Shown here piece by piece: positions 50,393-60,752 of a DNA stretch of 64,000 bases. Numbering within the stretch: position 1 is the stretch's first letter; the number at the start of each line of letters is the position of its first letter. The DNA is from Methanobacterium sp. SMA-27. GTDB lineage: Archaea; Methanobacteriota; Methanobacteria; Methanobacteriales; Methanobacteriaceae. The notes beneath the pieces were generated by a model, which was not told where the DNA came from, did not search any database, and was given only the letters and a program-made list of their open reading frames with translations. Location: contig NZ_JQLY01000001.1 in NCBI RefSeq assembly GCF_000744455.1, positions 1,798,001-1,862,000 of the forward strand, in the 5' to 3' direction. Both the position numbers and the translations under genes were made by a program.

Positions 50393-50411
50393 AGTTTACG
50401 GGTGTAATATC

Positions 50412-51638
50412 GTGAAAGTACAGTCTGAAATAAACATAGGGCTAGTGGGACATGTTGACCACGGCAAAACAACTCTGACAAAAGCCCTATCCGGCATATG
50501 GACAGACACTCACAGTGAAGAGACAAAAAGGGGTATTTCAATTAGGTTAGGTTATGCTGATATAACCTTCCGTAGATGCACCAATTGTCCTGCTCCGCAA
50601 TGCTTCACAACTGCACTTGTATGCAGTCACTGTGGAGAAGAGACCAGTATCCTTAGAAAGGTATCATTTGTTGATTCACCTGGACACGAAACACTGATGG
50701 CAACAATGCTTTCAGGTGCGGCCATAATGGATGGTGCTGTTCTTGTGATAGCTGCCAATGAACCATGTCCACAACCACAAACCAAAGAACATTTAATGGC
50801 ACTGGATGTAATTGGTGTCAAAGATGTTATAGTGGTACAAAATAAGATAGACATTGTTTCAAAGGAAAGGGCAATAGAAAGCTACAATGAGATCAAAGAA
50901 TTTGTTAAGGGAACATGCGCAGATGAAGCACCAATAATACCTGTTTCAGCACAGCAAGGTGCAAACATTGATATTCTAATAGAAGTTATCCAGGAGACTA
51001 TAAGAACACCAAGGAGATCGCTCAGGAAATCACCAAGGATGTTTGTTGCAAGGTCCTTCGACATAAACAAACCAGGATCCAGTCCTGATAATATCCAAGG
51101 TGGAGTAATAGGTGGCACTCTTGTCCAGGGAAAACTCAAAGTAGGGGATGAACTGGAAATAAAACCCGGAATACAAATAAAAAACAAGGGTAAACTGGAA
51201 TGGATGAGTTTACACTCTGAAATTACAGGCCTTGTAGCAGCAGGAGAGTCTGTTGATGAAATTGGTCCTGGAGGATTAATTGGTGTTGGTACAAAACTTG
51301 ACCCTGCATTAACCAAAGCAGATTCATTATCAGGATCTGTTGCTGGAAAACCAGGAACATTACCACCAATCATGCACAGCTTCACAATGAAAACTCAACT
51401 CCTTGACAGGGTTGTTGGTACCAAGGAAGAACGTAAAGTTGATCCAATTAAATCATCTGAACTCCTCATGATAAACATAGGCACTTCAACATCTGTTGGT
51501 GTGGTAACCAGCGCAAGGAAAAATGAAGTTGAAGTCAATCTCAAACTACCAGTTTGTGCCGAGGAAGGGCAAAGAGTTGCACTCAGCAGACGTGTAGGAG
51601 CAAGGTGGAGGTTAATTGGATATGGTATCATCAAATAA
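50412..51638 (+). CDS. eif2g: Translation initiation factor aIF2 gamma
   Basis: A 408-residue GTPase of the ternary complex that delivers Met-tRNAi. G1 is [17 protein letters not shown], the zinc knuckle is [12 protein letters not shown] ... CSHCGEE, G3 is [12 protein letters not shown] and G4 is [11 protein letters not shown] 50412 follows GGGTGT; a longer in-frame reading overlaps the S6e gene and is unlikely. Its end overlaps the start of the PIN gene by 17 bases. Confidence 0.97.
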   Translation: MKVQSEINIGLVGHVDHGKTTLTKALSGIWTDTHSEETKRGISIRLGYADITFRRCTNCPAPQCFTTALVCSHCGEETSILRKVSFVDSPGHETLMATMLSGAAIMDGAVLVIAANEPCPQPQTKEHLMALDVIGVKDVIVVQNKIDIVSKERAIESYNEIKEFVKGTCADEAPIIPVSAQQGANIDILIEVIQETIRTPRRSLRKSPRMFVARSFDINKPGSSPDNIQGGVIGGTLVQGKLKVGDELEIKPGIQIKNKGKLEWMSLHSEITGLVAAGESVDEIGPGGLIGVGTKLDPALTKADSLSGSVAGKPGTLPPIMHSFTMKTQLLDRVVGTKEERKVDPIKSSELLMINIGTSTSVGVVTSARKNEVEVNLKLPVCAEEGQRVALSRRVGARWRLIGYGIIK

Positions 51639-52037
51639 TTGTGAGGCAGTCATAGACGCAAATTTTTTATGATGGCAGCTCAATTTCACGTAGAGATTGT
51701 TGGTGAACTTGAGCATATCCTACCTTCATGCAAATTCCTTGTCCCATCAGCTATTTTAAGAGAACTTGGACGCATAAAAAATAGATCTAAGGGCAAAAAT
51801 CGTGTTGCAGCATCTATAGCCCTTAAAATTGCAACTTCTTCACCATTTGAAGTTATGGAAATGCAAATAATGGATGGAGAAAGTGTTGATGATGCACTTC
51901 TAAGGTTATCAGAAAAATCACGGATATTATGTACAAATGACCGTGAATTAAAAAGAAAAGCCCGTGAAATGAACATAAATATTATTTACCTGCGTCAAAG
52001 GAAATATTTAGATGTTGATGGGCATTTAAACCTTTGA
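51622..52037 (+). pseudogene. PIN-domain nuclease (Fcf1/Utp23-like), frame broken
   Basis: Homologues downstream of aIF2gamma encode one PIN protein of about 135 residues. Here ATG 51622 (after GTGGAGG) gives [16 protein letters not shown] with the first catalytic Asp, but then meets TGA at 51670. The rest, MMAAQFHVEIVGELEHILPS through DGESVDDALLRL and LCTNDRELKRKA, lies in the -1 frame to 52037. One missing T or A at the T6 run (51663-51668) would join them. The family is implicated in rRNA processing. An internal ATG alone would lack the first Asp. Confidence 0.8.
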
Positions 52038-52136
52038 ATATTAATAAAGTATGTTAATATAATTAGAAATATTATAATTATTATATAATTCAATTAGAAA
52101 TTTATTCAACCTTTAGGTTGCAGGAGGAATATCTAT

Positions 52137-52658
52137 ATGAATCTCTGGAAAGACATACCAACAGGGCCATCGGCTCCAGAAGTGATTTACGCTGTTGTGG
52201 AAATTCCAAAAGGATCAAGAAACAAATATGAATATGATAAGGATATGGAAGCATTTGCACTTGACAGGGTTCTGTACTCACCATTCCACTATCCTGCAGA
52301 GTATGGTATAATACCAAAAACACTCTGGGACGATGGAGATCCAATGGATGTACTTGTAATAATGGACGAGGCAACATTCCCAGGATGCGTCATAGAAACC
52401 CGACCCATAGGAGTCATGAGGATGATAGACGGTGGAGATAGCGATGATAAAATACTTGGGGTTCCAGTGAATGATCCAAGATTTACAGATATCAAAGATA
52501 TCAGCAATTTACCTAAACAATTCTTAGACGAAATTGAACACTTCTTCACAGACTACAAAAAACTCGAAGGTAAAAAAACCAAGGTTTTAGGCTGGGAAAA
52601 TGCAGAAAAGGCATTTGAAGCCATTAAACATTCTCAGGAATTGTATAATGAAATGTAG
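52137..52658 (+). CDS. ppa: Inorganic pyrophosphatase, family I
   Basis: A 173-residue soluble pyrophosphatase. The signature [11 protein letters not shown] (three metal-binding Asp), [19 protein letters not shown] and [10 protein letters not shown] are complete, and the end [13 protein letters not shown] matches. It hydrolyses PPi to drive biosynthetic reactions. GGAGG precedes ATG 52137. It stands inside the information-processing cluster between the PIN gene and rpoE1. Confidence 0.97.
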   Translation: MNLWKDIPTGPSAPEVIYAVVEIPKGSRNKYEYDKDMEAFALDRVLYSPFHYPAEYGIIPKTLWDDGDPMDVLVIMDEATFPGCVIETRPIGVMRMIDGGDSDDKILGVPVNDPRFTDIKDISNLPKQFLDEIEHFFTDYKKLEGKKTKVLGWENAEKAFEAIKHSQELYNEM

Positions 52659-52771
52659 AACAACTGAAATGTGTACCCAATAAAGTTCATACACAATGAA
52701 GTTCATAATAAATATTTATATTAAAAATAAACATTTGCTTAAATTTTATTAAAGCAAGTAGAGGGATTTGA

Positions 52772-53356
52772 TTGTATTTAGTATCCAAAATAGAAGACAC
52801 TGTGAGAATTCCACCAAACAAGTTTAGTGATCCTTTAGAAGATGTAGCAGTAGAAATTTTGAATGAAAGCTACGTTGGAAAAATCGATAAAAAACTTGGA
52901 TTGATGGTAACAGTAAAAGAAATAGAAGAAATAGGCACTGGAAAGGTAATAATGGGCGACGGCGCAGCATATCATGACGTCTTGTTTACAGCCCTTTTCT
53001 TCAAGCCAGAACTACACGAGATAGTGGAAGGAGAAGTCATAGAAATAACCGAATTCGGAGCATTTATCCGTATAGGACCTATGGACGGACTTGTACACGT
53101 ATCCCAAGTTACAGATGACTATATAAACTACGATGGAAAGAGGGGAGCATTGATAGGCAAAGAATCTAAAAAAAGCCTTGAAGAGGGTAACAAGGTCCGT
53201 GCAAGAATTGTTGCACTAAGCTTAAAAGGAAAATCCTCCAAGGAAACTAAGATAGGCCTTACAATGAGACAACCCGGCCTTGGAAGATTCGAATGGATCG
53301 ATGAGGAAAAAAATAAAAAGAAACCTACAAAAAAACCTACAAAGGGGAAAAAATAG
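52772..53356 (+). CDS. rpoE1: RNA polymerase subunit E' (Rpo7)
   Basis: A 194-residue Rpo7: N-terminal tip domain ([17 protein letters not shown]) and C-terminal S1 RNA-binding domain ([27 protein letters not shown]), ending in a short Lys-rich tail. With Rpo4 it forms the stalk that binds nascent RNA and helps open the promoter. TTG 52772 follows GAGGGAT. It is followed directly by rpoE2. Confidence 0.95.
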   Translation: MYLVSKIEDTVRIPPNKFSDPLEDVAVEILNESYVGKIDKKLGLMVTVKEIEEIGTGKVIMGDGAAYHDVLFTALFFKPELHEIVEGEVIEITEFGAFIRIGPMDGLVHVSQVTDDYINYDGKRGALIGKESKKSLEEGNKVRARIVALSLKGKSSKETKIGLTMRQPGLGRFEWIDEEKNKKKPTKKPTKGKK

Positions 53357-53539
53357 ATGGTTCTAAAAGCATGCACAAGGTGCCACAGACTTATGGAAGA
53401 GGATAGATGTGCAATATGTAACATAGCCTCTTCACGGAACTGGAGCGGCTTTTTAATAGTTGTTGATCCTGATAAATCAGATATTGCTAAGGAACTCAAC
53501 ATAAACCTTCCTGGAGAATATGCCCTGAGGGTAAGATAG
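53357..53539 (+). CDS. rpoE2: Transcription elongation factor Spt4 (RpoE'')
   Basis: A 60-residue Spt4 with a four-cysteine zinc site, CTRCHRLMEEDRCAIC, then NWSGFLIVVDPDKSDIAKEL. It pairs with Spt5 to keep RNA polymerase processive. The ATG abuts the rpoE1 stop, and the stop overlaps the start of the next gene by one base. It is conserved in this position in euryarchaea. Confidence 0.95.
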   Translation: MVLKACTRCHRLMEEDRCAICNIASSRNWSGFLIVVDPDKSDIAKELNINLPGEYALRVR

Positions 53540-54048
53540 TGTTAGTACTAAAAAAAGAGATGAGATCAGAGTTTAAAAAACCTATAGGTACTCTATATCC
53601 ATCAATATCACATGCAAAGGGTTCATTACTCTCAAAAGGAGATAAAAGCCTGGTAATATCCATAGGTGATGTAACAACACGAAAAATGCTTGATGAAGGT
53701 ATAATACCCGATATAGGCATTGTGGATAATATGATAGAAAGAGAACCTTCTGATCATGAGATATGTTACGATAATGTTACATTAAAAACAAAAAACCCGT
53801 CTGGTACCATAACTGATCAACTATGGAAAACAATTAAGGAAGGTTTTAGCCTAGTTGAAAAGGCTGGATACAACGTACTCATAGTTGTTGAAGGAGAGGA
53901 AGATCTCTCTGCAATTCCATGTATTGTTATGGCCCCATCTGGCTCATTAATATTTTATGGCCAGCCAGGAGAAGGCGTTGTACTTTGTGAAGTTGATAAA
54001 ATGAAAGAAAAGGCAGAAGACCTTATCAAAAAGCTAGAGGAGGCATAA
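53539..54048 (+). CDS. GTP-dependent dephospho-CoA kinase (DUF359)
   Basis: A 169-residue DUF359 protein: KPIGTLYPS, SIGDVTTRKMLDEGIIPDIGIVDN, NPSGTITDQLW, VVEGEEDLSAIPCI and YGQPGEGVV. Archaeal DUF359 proteins were shown to phosphorylate dephospho-CoA with GTP, the last step of CoA synthesis in archaea. GTG 53539 overlaps the Spt4 stop. It is embedded between rpoE2 and S24e, as in other euryarchaea. Confidence 0.9.
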   Translation: MLVLKKEMRSEFKKPIGTLYPSISHAKGSLLSKGDKSLVISIGDVTTRKMLDEGIIPDIGIVDNMIEREPSDHEICYDNVTLKTKNPSGTITDQLWKTIKEGFSLVEKAGYNVLIVVEGEEDLSAIPCIVMAPSGSLIFYGQPGEGVVLCEVDKMKEKAEDLIKKLEEA

Positions 54049-54050
54049 AT

Positions 54051-54359
54051 ATGGAAATCAATGTAAATGAAAAAATAGAAAATCCACTTTTAAACAGAAC
54101 TGAAATACACTTTGACTGCACATATCAAGGAGAAGCAACCCCAAAGGTCTTGGATGTAAAAAATAGATTAGTTGCAACTTTAAATGTTGATAAAAATCTT
54201 CTGGTGATCCACAACCTTAAACCATCCTATGGTGAAGGTAAAGCAAATGGATATGCAAAACTCTACGATTCAGAAGAAAACCTAAATAAAATCGAAATGG
54301 ATCATGTAGTGATAAAAAACAAAGAAGCAGCTAAAGAAGAAAAAGAAGAAGCTGAATAA
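54051..54359 (+). CDS. rps24e: Ribosomal protein S24e
   Basis: A 102-residue S24e: MEINVNEKIENPLLNRTEIHF, KNLLVIHNLKPSYGEGKANGYAKLY, and an acidic tail (KEAAKEEKEEAE). It is a small-subunit protein. GGAGG lies within the end of the preceding gene, and only 2 bases separate the two genes. S27ae follows 12 bases later. Confidence 0.95.
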   Translation: MEINVNEKIENPLLNRTEIHFDCTYQGEATPKVLDVKNRLVATLNVDKNLLVIHNLKPSYGEGKANGYAKLYDSEENLNKIEMDHVVIKNKEAAKEEKEEAE

Positions 54360-54371
54360 GGAGGAGTTACA

Positions 54372-54536
54372 ATGAAAAAATTCGAACTCTACGAAATTAA
54401 AGATAACAAAATTATAAGAAAAAATCCAGAATGTGTTAGATGTTCACATGGAGTATTCATGGCAGACCATGGTGACCGTTTTGCATGTGGAAAATGCGGT
54501 TACACACAGTTCAAGGGTAAAGAATCTAAGAAATAA
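54372..54536 (+). CDS. rps27ae: Ribosomal protein S27ae
   Basis: A 54-residue zinc-ribbon protein: [38 protein letters not shown] and [12 protein letters not shown]. The four Cys form the zinc site. The eukaryotic homologue is made as a ubiquitin fusion; no fusion here. AAGGAGG precedes ATG 54372. It is the last gene of the ribosomal run, 44 bases before argH. Confidence 0.95.
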   Translation: MKKFELYEIKDNKIIRKNPECVRCSHGVFMADHGDRFACGKCGYTQFKGKESKK

Positions 54537-54580
54537 TCCAATTTATTTTAGGAAAAATATTAAAAATAGGTGATTTTTTT

Positions 54581-55987
54581 TTGAATCTGAGATCTGGAAG
54601 GCTTAAAGGTAAGATGACTGCAGATGCATCATCATTCACATCCTCCATCGAATTTGATAGGAGGATCTTTAATGCCGATATAAAGTGCAATATTGCTCAT
54701 ACAACTATGCTCAAAGAGCAAAGAATAATAGAAGCTGCAGATGCTGATAAGATTATAAAAACCCTTAATGAACTTGAATCTGAGGGAATAGGTGTTTTAA
54801 AATTGGATCTTTCAGTTGAAGATATACATATGGCACTTGAAATATATGTTACAGAAAGGATTGGTGAAGTTGCAGGTTTCATGCACACAGGTAAATCAAG
54901 AAACGACCAAGTAGCAACAGATCTCAGACTTATTTTAAAGGAAGAAATAGAAGAAATAGAAGAAGATATCCTCAATTTTATAGAGAATATCATTGAAATG
55001 GCTTCCCAACATACTGAAACAATTATGGTGGGTTATACCCATCTTCAACATGCTCAACCAACCACATTTGCACATCATTTATTAGCCTATGCAAATGAGA
55101 TAAGGCGTGACTTTGAAAGGATTGCTGACGCAAAAAAACGTGTGGATATGTGTCCACTTGGTGCTGCAGCCATGACAGGAACAGGTTTTCCCATAGATCG
55201 TGATAGAACAGCCCAACTTTTGGGTTTCAGCAGGGTTATGGAAAATTCCATGGATGCTGTTAGTTCAAGGGATTTTATGGCTGAAACAGTTTTTGCTCTC
55301 GCAATGCTCTCTTCTAACCTCAGTAAAATAAGTGAAGAAATGATTATTTGGAGTACATATGAATTCCGTTTAATTGAGATATCAGATAAATACTCTTCAA
55401 CATCGTCAATAATGCCTCAAAAAAAGAATCCAGATGTTGCTGAAATATCACGTTCAAAAACAGCTGTGTTATATGGGGAACTTATGACCATATTATCTAT
55501 ACTCAAGGCATTGCCTCACAGCTACAACAGAGACCTTCAGGAAGTTACTCCTCATCTATGGAATGCTATTGATACAGCCCATTCAATGTTGAATATCATG
55601 AACGATATGTTATCCTCAGTAAGTTTTAATGCTGAAAGAGGAATTGAACTTGCAATGGCTAACTTCTCAACTGCAACAGAATTAGCAGATCTTATGGTTC
55701 GTGAAAATAACCTTCCATTTAGAATTGCCCATCAAATTGTAGGAAGAACAGTTAACGAAGCAATTAGTAATGGAATTCGTCCAGAAGATATTGATTCAAA
55801 ATTTTTAGATAAAATTGCTATGGATATAAATGGAACTCCACTTAATATAAGTGAAGAACTGGTCGAAAATGCCTTAAATCCCTATGAAATCATTAAAGCT
55901 AGGGATGTCAAAGGAGGTCCCTCTCCAAAGGCAGTTACTGAATCAATTTTAAGTCTAAAAGAATTTGTTAAATCTTCCCGTAGATAA
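54581..55987 (+). CDS. argH: Argininosuccinate lyase
   Basis: A 468-residue member of the fumarase/aspartase superfamily. The signature is [25 protein letters not shown] and [16 protein letters not shown] are the other conserved regions. It releases arginine and fumarate from argininosuccinate. TTG 54581 follows AGGTGAT at six bases. It ends before a 215-base spacer with T-rich runs (about 56000-56035). Confidence 0.97.
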   Translation: MNLRSGRLKGKMTADASSFTSSIEFDRRIFNADIKCNIAHTTMLKEQRIIEAADADKIIKTLNELESEGIGVLKLDLSVEDIHMALEIYVTERIGEVAGFMHTGKSRNDQVATDLRLILKEEIEEIEEDILNFIENIIEMASQHTETIMVGYTHLQHAQPTTFAHHLLAYANEIRRDFERIADAKKRVDMCPLGAAAMTGTGFPIDRDRTAQLLGFSRVMENSMDAVSSRDFMAETVFALAMLSSNLSKISEEMIIWSTYEFRLIEISDKYSSTSSIMPQKKNPDVAEISRSKTAVLYGELMTILSILKALPHSYNRDLQEVTPHLWNAIDTAHSMLNIMNDMLSSVSFNAERGIELAMANFSTATELADLMVRENNLPFRIAHQIVGRTVNEAISNGIRPEDIDSKFLDKIAMDINGTPLNISEELVENALNPYEIIKARDVKGGPSPKAVTESILSLKEFVKSSRR

Positions 55988-56202
55988 TTAATGTATAAAT
56001 TTTTTTTTAAACCTTCAAATATTTTTTTTAGTTTAATTCAAGTAGTTATTTTTATAGAATAATGATTTAAATAGCAAACATTATTTTTATACTTTATGCA
56101 TAATCTCTTTTATGACATTACTATTTCCAAATCAAATGCTAAAATACTGTTATTTGCTGTTTTTCATTAAAATTATATAGTTGCGGGTACATAATATAGA
56201 GT

Positions 56203-56355
56203 ATGAAATCAAACACTAGACGCGAAATAATGGGCATAATTGCAATAATAGTGGGTATAGTATTTATCGTTGTACCGGTAGTTCTACCTTGGCTACTTGG
56301 AATTTTGCTCGTTATATATGGAATACTGGAATTGATAAACAGAGGAATGGATTAA
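56203..56355 (+). CDS. Small two-helix membrane protein (DUF3096-like)
   Basis: A 50-residue protein: MKSNTRREIMGIIAIIVGIV, then IVVPVVLPWLLGILLVIYGI and LELINRGMD. Two hydrophobic segments are joined by a Pro-rich turn. It resembles DUF3096-type peptides of unknown function found widely in bacteria and archaea. There is a short A-rich leader without a strong ribosome site. It is convergent with the PP-loop gene. Confidence 0.7.
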   Translation: MKSNTRREIMGIIAIIVGIVFIVVPVVLPWLLGILLVIYGILELINRGMD

Positions 56356-56368
56356 TTCAAGAATTGAG

Positions 56369-57460
56369 TTATAAAGTCTTTATTATCAAATCCAATGCTT
56401 GACCTGGCTCTAAAACGCCAGCCCTAGTTTCCCTAAGAATCCTCTGAATGGAAAATCTACGCATGTGTGGATGTTTTTTATGAACCTCATTTATGAGAGG
56501 ACATCCATATCCACCCCTGCTTTTTATATTGAAGTATGCTGACAAGGATTTTGTTTCACCCTTTGTCGCTGAAAGCATGGCAGGTAAGTTGATCCTCCAT
56601 AAACTATCTATAGAAACTATGGATTGGGATCCTGTTGCAAGGAAATCACCAAATATGAGGAAGGGAATTTCTATTTTTTTTGAGTGTTCTAATAATGCAG
56701 TTTCTATTATTTTTGAACATCTTCCACAAGGATGTAACTTACCTTTTAGTGCTTGATCCACAACAGATTCCATGTTAACATCAATATATTCATGTGGAAC
56801 ATTAAGGCTATTGCAAAGACTCTCTACATTATTTCTAAAATAGGAGGGGAGTATAATATTTCCAGGATTGACAGTAACAGCCAATGGATTAAATCCCATT
56901 AATTTGGCAATTATAAGTGAAAAACTACTATCAACACCACCTGAAAGAGCTACTACAGCTTTATGTTTTTCATTGACAGGTATGTTATTTGCTTCTTCTG
57001 ATTTAAAATTGGATAATTCCATACCGAATTCTTTTAAAAAATCAAAACTATCTAAGTTGTTCATTCTAAGCATGAGCATATCTTGCAGATTTTTCAGTGG
57101 TTGATTAGTTTGATTATCAATGGAGGTTACTATTTTCTCCAATTTTTTCATTGCCAGTTCCATTCTATAAACCCTTATAATCATGTCAGAATATGCATCG
57201 ACATGAATATTGTTCACACCAAGCTCTTCTCTAAGTTTTCCAACAACCCATCCGCCCTTTCCTATTATACTAGACTTTTCTGGTCTGTCAGGTGCTGTTA
57301 TAATTAGATTTCTTGATATATCATCATAGGTTATTTTTTCAATGAAAAATCCAAGATTTTCAGTGAAGTCAATGTCAGATAATTCAAATGATCCACTTGC
57401 AATCAATGGCTTTAAAACACTGCTCAGTGTTTCTACCATATATTCAACTTCTAGTTTCAT
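56369..57460 (-). CDS. KH-PP-loop ATPase (COG2117-like)
   Basis: A 363-residue protein. Residues about 60-115 have a KH-like RNA-binding motif (SIIGKGGWVVGKLREELG). The PP-loop ATPase domain starts at AVVALSGGVDSSFSL, with HPCGRCSKIIE and GYGCPLINEV carrying Cys residues that could act in sulfur transfer. Related PP-loop enzymes modify tRNA (thiolation). The exact substrate is unknown. ATG 57460 follows AGGAGAA. It is downstream of the PEBP gene in the same orientation. Confidence 0.8.
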   Translation of the reverse strand: MKLEVEYMVETLSSVLKPLIASGSFELSDIDFTENLGFFIEKITYDDISRNLIITAPDRPEKSSIIGKGGWVVGKLREELGVNNIHVDAYSDMIIRVYRMELAMKKLEKIVTSIDNQTNQPLKNLQDMLMLRMNNLDSFDFLKEFGMELSNFKSEEANNIPVNEKHKAVVALSGGVDSSFSLIIAKLMGFNPLAVTVNPGNIILPSYFRNNVESLCNSLNVPHEYIDVNMESVVDQALKGKLHPCGRCSKIIETALLEHSKKIEIPFLIFGDFLATGSQSIVSIDSLWRINLPAMLSATKGETKSLSAYFNIKSRGGYGCPLINEVHKKHPHMRRFSIQRILRETRAGVLEPGQALDLIIKTL

Positions 57461-57531
57461 AATATTCTCCTAAAAAATGAAAGGATATGTTTTTCCAAAG
57501 TTAATACTGAAAGTTTTGATTTTATGTTCAT

Positions 57532-57987
57532 TTATCTAGTATAGCGACCCATTAAAGAGCCTTCATCTATTATATGGTTTTTCATTGTTTTTAATAGATC
57601 TTGCTTTGTGATCTTTGCGGGAAGTTCGATTTCAGTATCTAGTGCATAAACTGTAAAGTAGTATCTGTGGGTTCCATCAGGAGGACACGGACCTCTGTAA
57701 CCTACAGTTCCAAAATCGTTAAGCCCCTGTTTTGCACCATTTTCGAGTTCTTCACGTTCCATTACCCATTCAGAAAGTCCAGTTGTGTCAGAGGGTATAT
57801 TAAATATCACCCAATGTGTCCATGTACCTGATGGTGCATCTGGATCCTCACAGATAATTGCATATTTCACTGTTCCAGAAACACTATCCCACTCTAAAGA
57901 AGGTGAAACATTCACACCATTACATGCATATCTGTCGGGTATAGGTTCTCCATTTTTAAATATTTCACTGGTTATTTGGATAGTCAT
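57532..57987 (-). CDS. PEBP family (YbhB/YbcL-type) protein
   Basis: A 151-residue phosphatidylethanolamine-binding-protein fold. The conserved motifs are [41 protein letters not shown] and the terminal [10 protein letters not shown]. The physiological ligand in prokaryotes is unknown. ATG 57987 follows TTGGAGTG; a longer reading of five residues overlaps the ribosome site. It is divergent from the second histone gene. Confidence 0.92.
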   Translation of the reverse strand: MTIQITSEIFKNGEPIPDRYACNGVNVSPSLEWDSVSGTVKYAIICEDPDAPSGTWTHWVIFNIPSDTTGLSEWVMEREELENGAKQGLNDFGTVGYRGPCPPDGTHRYYFTVYALDTEIELPAKITKQDLLKTMKNHIIDEGSLMGRYTR

Positions 57988-58151
57988 GTATTTACACTCC
58001 AAAATATTTGTTTAAATTATTTTATAAATGAGTTTTCGTAAGATTGTTAAATACAACTAAAACCCATTAAAATCCATTTTAAATTTATTTCTCATGTTTA
58101 TTTATTTTTTTTTATATATCTAAAGTTATGTTTTTTGTTGTACTTTACATA

Positions 58152-58283
58152 ATAATCCATAATTTTTATTCCATCAATGGTTTGGATTATCAATGATCTT
58201 ATCATCACCTGAAGCAAAGTTTTAATTATGTGATGCATGATCAAAAACTCATTGGTGACATATAAGTTATAACAGTTTTTGAT
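58152..58283. promoter_or_regulatory. Three clustered inverted repeats, two mutually exclusive
   Basis: IR1: ATAATCCA (58152-58159) pairs with TGGATTAT (58183-58190), with CCATCAATGG inside. IR2: TGATC plus CATCAC (58194-58208) pair with GTGATG plus GATCA (58230-58243). IR3: ATCAAAAACT (58240-58249) pairs perfectly with AGTTTTTGAT (58274-58283). IR2 and IR3 share 58240-58243, so full formation of one disturbs the other. Confidence 0.5.
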
Positions 58284-58328
58284 GAAGACAGAATAGCTAT
58301 ATGGGTTATCATTAAACATATAAACAAC

Positions 58329-58342
58329 AAATTTAAATACTA
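58329..58342 (+). promoter_or_regulatory. TATA box for the second histone gene
   Basis: AAATTTAAATACTA is a TATA-like element that would start transcription near 58366, leaving a very short leader with GAGGTGGT before ATG 58375. Confidence 0.5.
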
Positions 58343-58374
58343 TGGAGTCTCAATAATTGAATGAGGTGGTATAA

Positions 58375-58581
58375 ATGACTGAATTACCAGTTGCTCCAGT
58401 AGGAAGAATCATAAAAAATGCTGGTGCCCAGAGAATAAGCGACGATGCAAGAGACGAGTTAGCCAAAGTGCTTGAAGAAGCAGGTGAAAAAATAGCTGTA
58501 GAAGCTGTTAAACTTGCAAAACACGCAGGAAGGAAAACAGTTAAAGCATCAGACATAGAATTAGCTGTTAAAGCAGCTTAA
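58375..58581 (+). CDS. Archaeal histone (HMf type), copy 2
   Basis: A 68-residue histone fold ([57 protein letters not shown]). It differs from copy 1 at the N terminus, in the middle helix and at the C-terminal end, as HMfA and HMfB do. Homo- and heterodimers are expected. GAGGTGGT precedes the ATG. It is monocistronic, with a T-rich terminator. Confidence 0.97.
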   Translation: MTELPVAPVGRIIKNAGAQRISDDARDELAKVLEEAGEKIAVEAVKLAKHAGRKTVKASDIELAVKAA

Positions 58582-58617
58582 TTCTTTTCTTTTTTTTTAT
58601 TTTGTAATTTTTTTCTA
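58582..58617 (+). terminator. T-rich terminator of histone copy 2
   Basis: TTCTTTTCTTTTTTTTTATTTTG follows the stop directly, with a T9 run. It matches the terminator style of histone copy 1. Confidence 0.6.
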
Positions 58618-58756
58618 ATTCTTTATTTGATTAAATTTTGAATTGGGTTAAATTAAATTTGACCAATTAAAAAGTACAAAAATTTTATACTAGAAGCACC
58701 CCATAACATTAATAATCTTATTAAATCATAGAAAACTCATTTTTTTGGTGATTAAC

Positions 58757-60532
58757 TTGACAAGAATATCCATACTAGACCATGATAGATGCCAGCCCAA
58801 AAAATGCAACTATGTTTGCATTGAATACTGTCCTGGCGTTAGAATGGAAGAAGACACCATCACAATTGATTCAAAAACTAAAAAACCAATATTATCCGAA
58901 GAACTCTGTTCTGGATGTGGTATATGCACCAACAGATGCCCTTTCAATGCAGTGAGTATTATAAATCTTCCAGAAGCACTTGACGACCCAATACACAGAT
59001 ATGGTCAGAATTTATTCGAACTTTTTGGATTACCTAACATAAAGGAAGGATCTGTTGTTGGAATACTTGGACCAAATGGTATAGGGAAGTCAACTATCAT
59101 TAGAATACTTTCAGGAGAATTAAAACCCAATCTGGGGAATTACGATGAAGATGTAGCCTGGGAAGATATTATTAATTATTTTAAGGGTTCTCAACTCCAG
59201 TCTTATTTCACTAAACTTTCAAAAGGAGATTTGAAAGTTGTTCATAAACCACAGATGGTTGATCTCCTTCCAAAATTTGTTAAAGGAAATGTTCAAAAAC
59301 TAATGGAAGGTGTAGATGAAAGAGGTGCAATGGAGGAAGTAATTGATTTACTTGAACTTGGAAGTATTTTAAAAAGAGATGTTTCTAAGTTGAGTGGAGG
59401 AGAACTCCAAAGAGTTGCAATTGCTGCAGCTGCCCTCAGAGAAGCTGATTTTTATTACTTTGATGAACCTACATCATGGCTTGACGTTAGACAGCGTTTA
59501 AATGCTGTTAAGGTAGTTCGAAATCTTGCAGAATCAGGTAAATCTGTTATGGTTATTGAACATGATCTTGCTACTTTAGATGCAATATCTGATTATGTCC
59601 ATATCTTATATGGTCAGCCTGGAGCTTATGGTGTGGTATCGCATATGAGAGGAGTTCGTGTGGGTATCAATACTTATATTAATGGTTTTCTTAGGGAAGA
59701 AAATGTTAGATTCCGTAAACAGCCAATTATTTTTGATGTGAAACCACCGGCATTGGAAATTGAAGCAGAAGTTCTTGCAGATTACTCATCAATTAAAAAA
59801 TCTTACGATGGATTTTCATTAGATGTAGATGAAGGTGAAGTACAGCATGATGAAATTATCACTGCCTTTGGACCCAATGGTATTGGTAAAACAACCTATG
59901 CAAAAATGCTTGCAGGAGTTACAAAACCCAATGAGGGAAAGATCAATAAAAAAGTAACAATAGCCTACAAACCCCAGTACCTTGTATCAGATTTTGATGG
60001 AACTGTACAGGAACTTCTAATAACCACTGCTCCAACCTATGGAACAAATATGTTCAAAACAGAAATATTAAAACCATTTTCATTAGAGGCATTAATGGAT
60101 AAGGAAGTAAACGAGTTGAGTGGAGGAGAACTTCAAAGGCTTTCTGTAGCTGTAACGCTATCAAGGGAATCTGAAATATATCTTTTTGACGAACCAACTG
60201 CGTTTCTAGATGTTGAGCAGAGATTAAAAGCGGCAAAAGCCATTAAAAGAGTTGTTGAAAGCCGTAATGCAGCTGCAATTATAATAGACCATGATATAGT
60301 ATTCATAGATTATATTTCTGATCGTGCCATGGTTTTTGATGGTGAACCTGGTGTTAAAGGCCATGCTTCGAGCCCGATGAATCTCAGATCTGCAATGAAC
60401 ACTTTCTTGTCTTCTGTAGGAATCACGTTTAGAAGAGACAAAGAAACTAAAAGACCACGTGTAAATAAATTTGGAAGCTATCTGGACAGGGAACAAAAAG
60501 AAAAAGGAGAATATTACTATTTGGATAGTTAA
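58757..60532 (+). CDS. ABCE1 / Rli1 ribosome-recycling ATPase
   Basis: About 591 residues. An N-terminal ferredoxin-like domain with two [4Fe-4S] motifs ([28 protein letters not shown]) is followed by two ABC domains: Walker [11 protein letters not shown] and [10 protein letters not shown], signatures [10 protein letters not shown] and [10 protein letters not shown], Walker [10 protein letters not shown] and FDEPTAFLD. It splits ribosomes after termination together with aPelota or aRF1. TTG 58757 follows TTGGTGAT; an earlier in-frame TTG overlaps that site. It ends about 130 bases before the IS element. Confidence 0.97.
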   Translation: MTRISILDHDRCQPKKCNYVCIEYCPGVRMEEDTITIDSKTKKPILSEELCSGCGICTNRCPFNAVSIINLPEALDDPIHRYGQNLFELFGLPNIKEGSVVGILGPNGIGKSTIIRILSGELKPNLGNYDEDVAWEDIINYFKGSQLQSYFTKLSKGDLKVVHKPQMVDLLPKFVKGNVQKLMEGVDERGAMEEVIDLLELGSILKRDVSKLSGGELQRVAIAAAALREADFYYFDEPTSWLDVRQRLNAVKVVRNLAESGKSVMVIEHDLATLDAISDYVHILYGQPGAYGVVSHMRGVRVGINTYINGFLREENVRFRKQPIIFDVKPPALEIEAEVLADYSSIKKSYDGFSLDVDEGEVQHDEIITAFGPNGIGKTTYAKMLAGVTKPNEGKINKKVTIAYKPQYLVSDFDGTVQELLITTAPTYGTNMFKTEILKPFSLEALMDKEVNELSGGELQRLSVAVTLSRESEIYLFDEPTAFLDVEQRLKAAKAIKRVVESRNAAAIIIDHDIVFIDYISDRAMVFDGEPGVKGHASSPMNLRSAMNTFLSSVGITFRRDKETKRPRVNKFGSYLDREQKEKGEYYYLDS

Positions 60533-60752
60533 ACATTCTTCTACTTTTAAATAATATCTTATAAAACATCTTAAACATTCATAAATTTTTTTTATATAAA
60601 AATAAACTTTTTTTTGATATGCAAACAAATAAAACTAAATAATATCCCATTTATAGTCTTTTTTATCCTAATGTTGGAGAAGACCCCACCCGTGAGGGTG
60701 GGGATGAATCCAATCACAATATATTAATAATAATTTGATAATAAATAATATT

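Larger units (their letters stand above)
57988..58374. other. Intergenic region with clustered inverted repeats, 387 bp
   Basis: This divergent spacer separates the PEBP gene and histone copy 2. Three perfect or near-perfect inverted repeats lie within 58152-58283 and are described separately. A 73-codon minus-strand frame crosses them but lacks a ribosome site and looks like chance. Confidence 0.5.

Noticed and set aside
49981..50541. 186-codon minus-strand frame across rps6e and the aIF2gamma start
   Set aside because: Antisense shadow of two conserved genes with no ribosome site.
58098..58319. 73-codon minus-strand frame over the inverted repeats
   Set aside because: No ribosome site; Lys/Ile/Tyr-rich sequence as expected by chance in AT-rich DNA.
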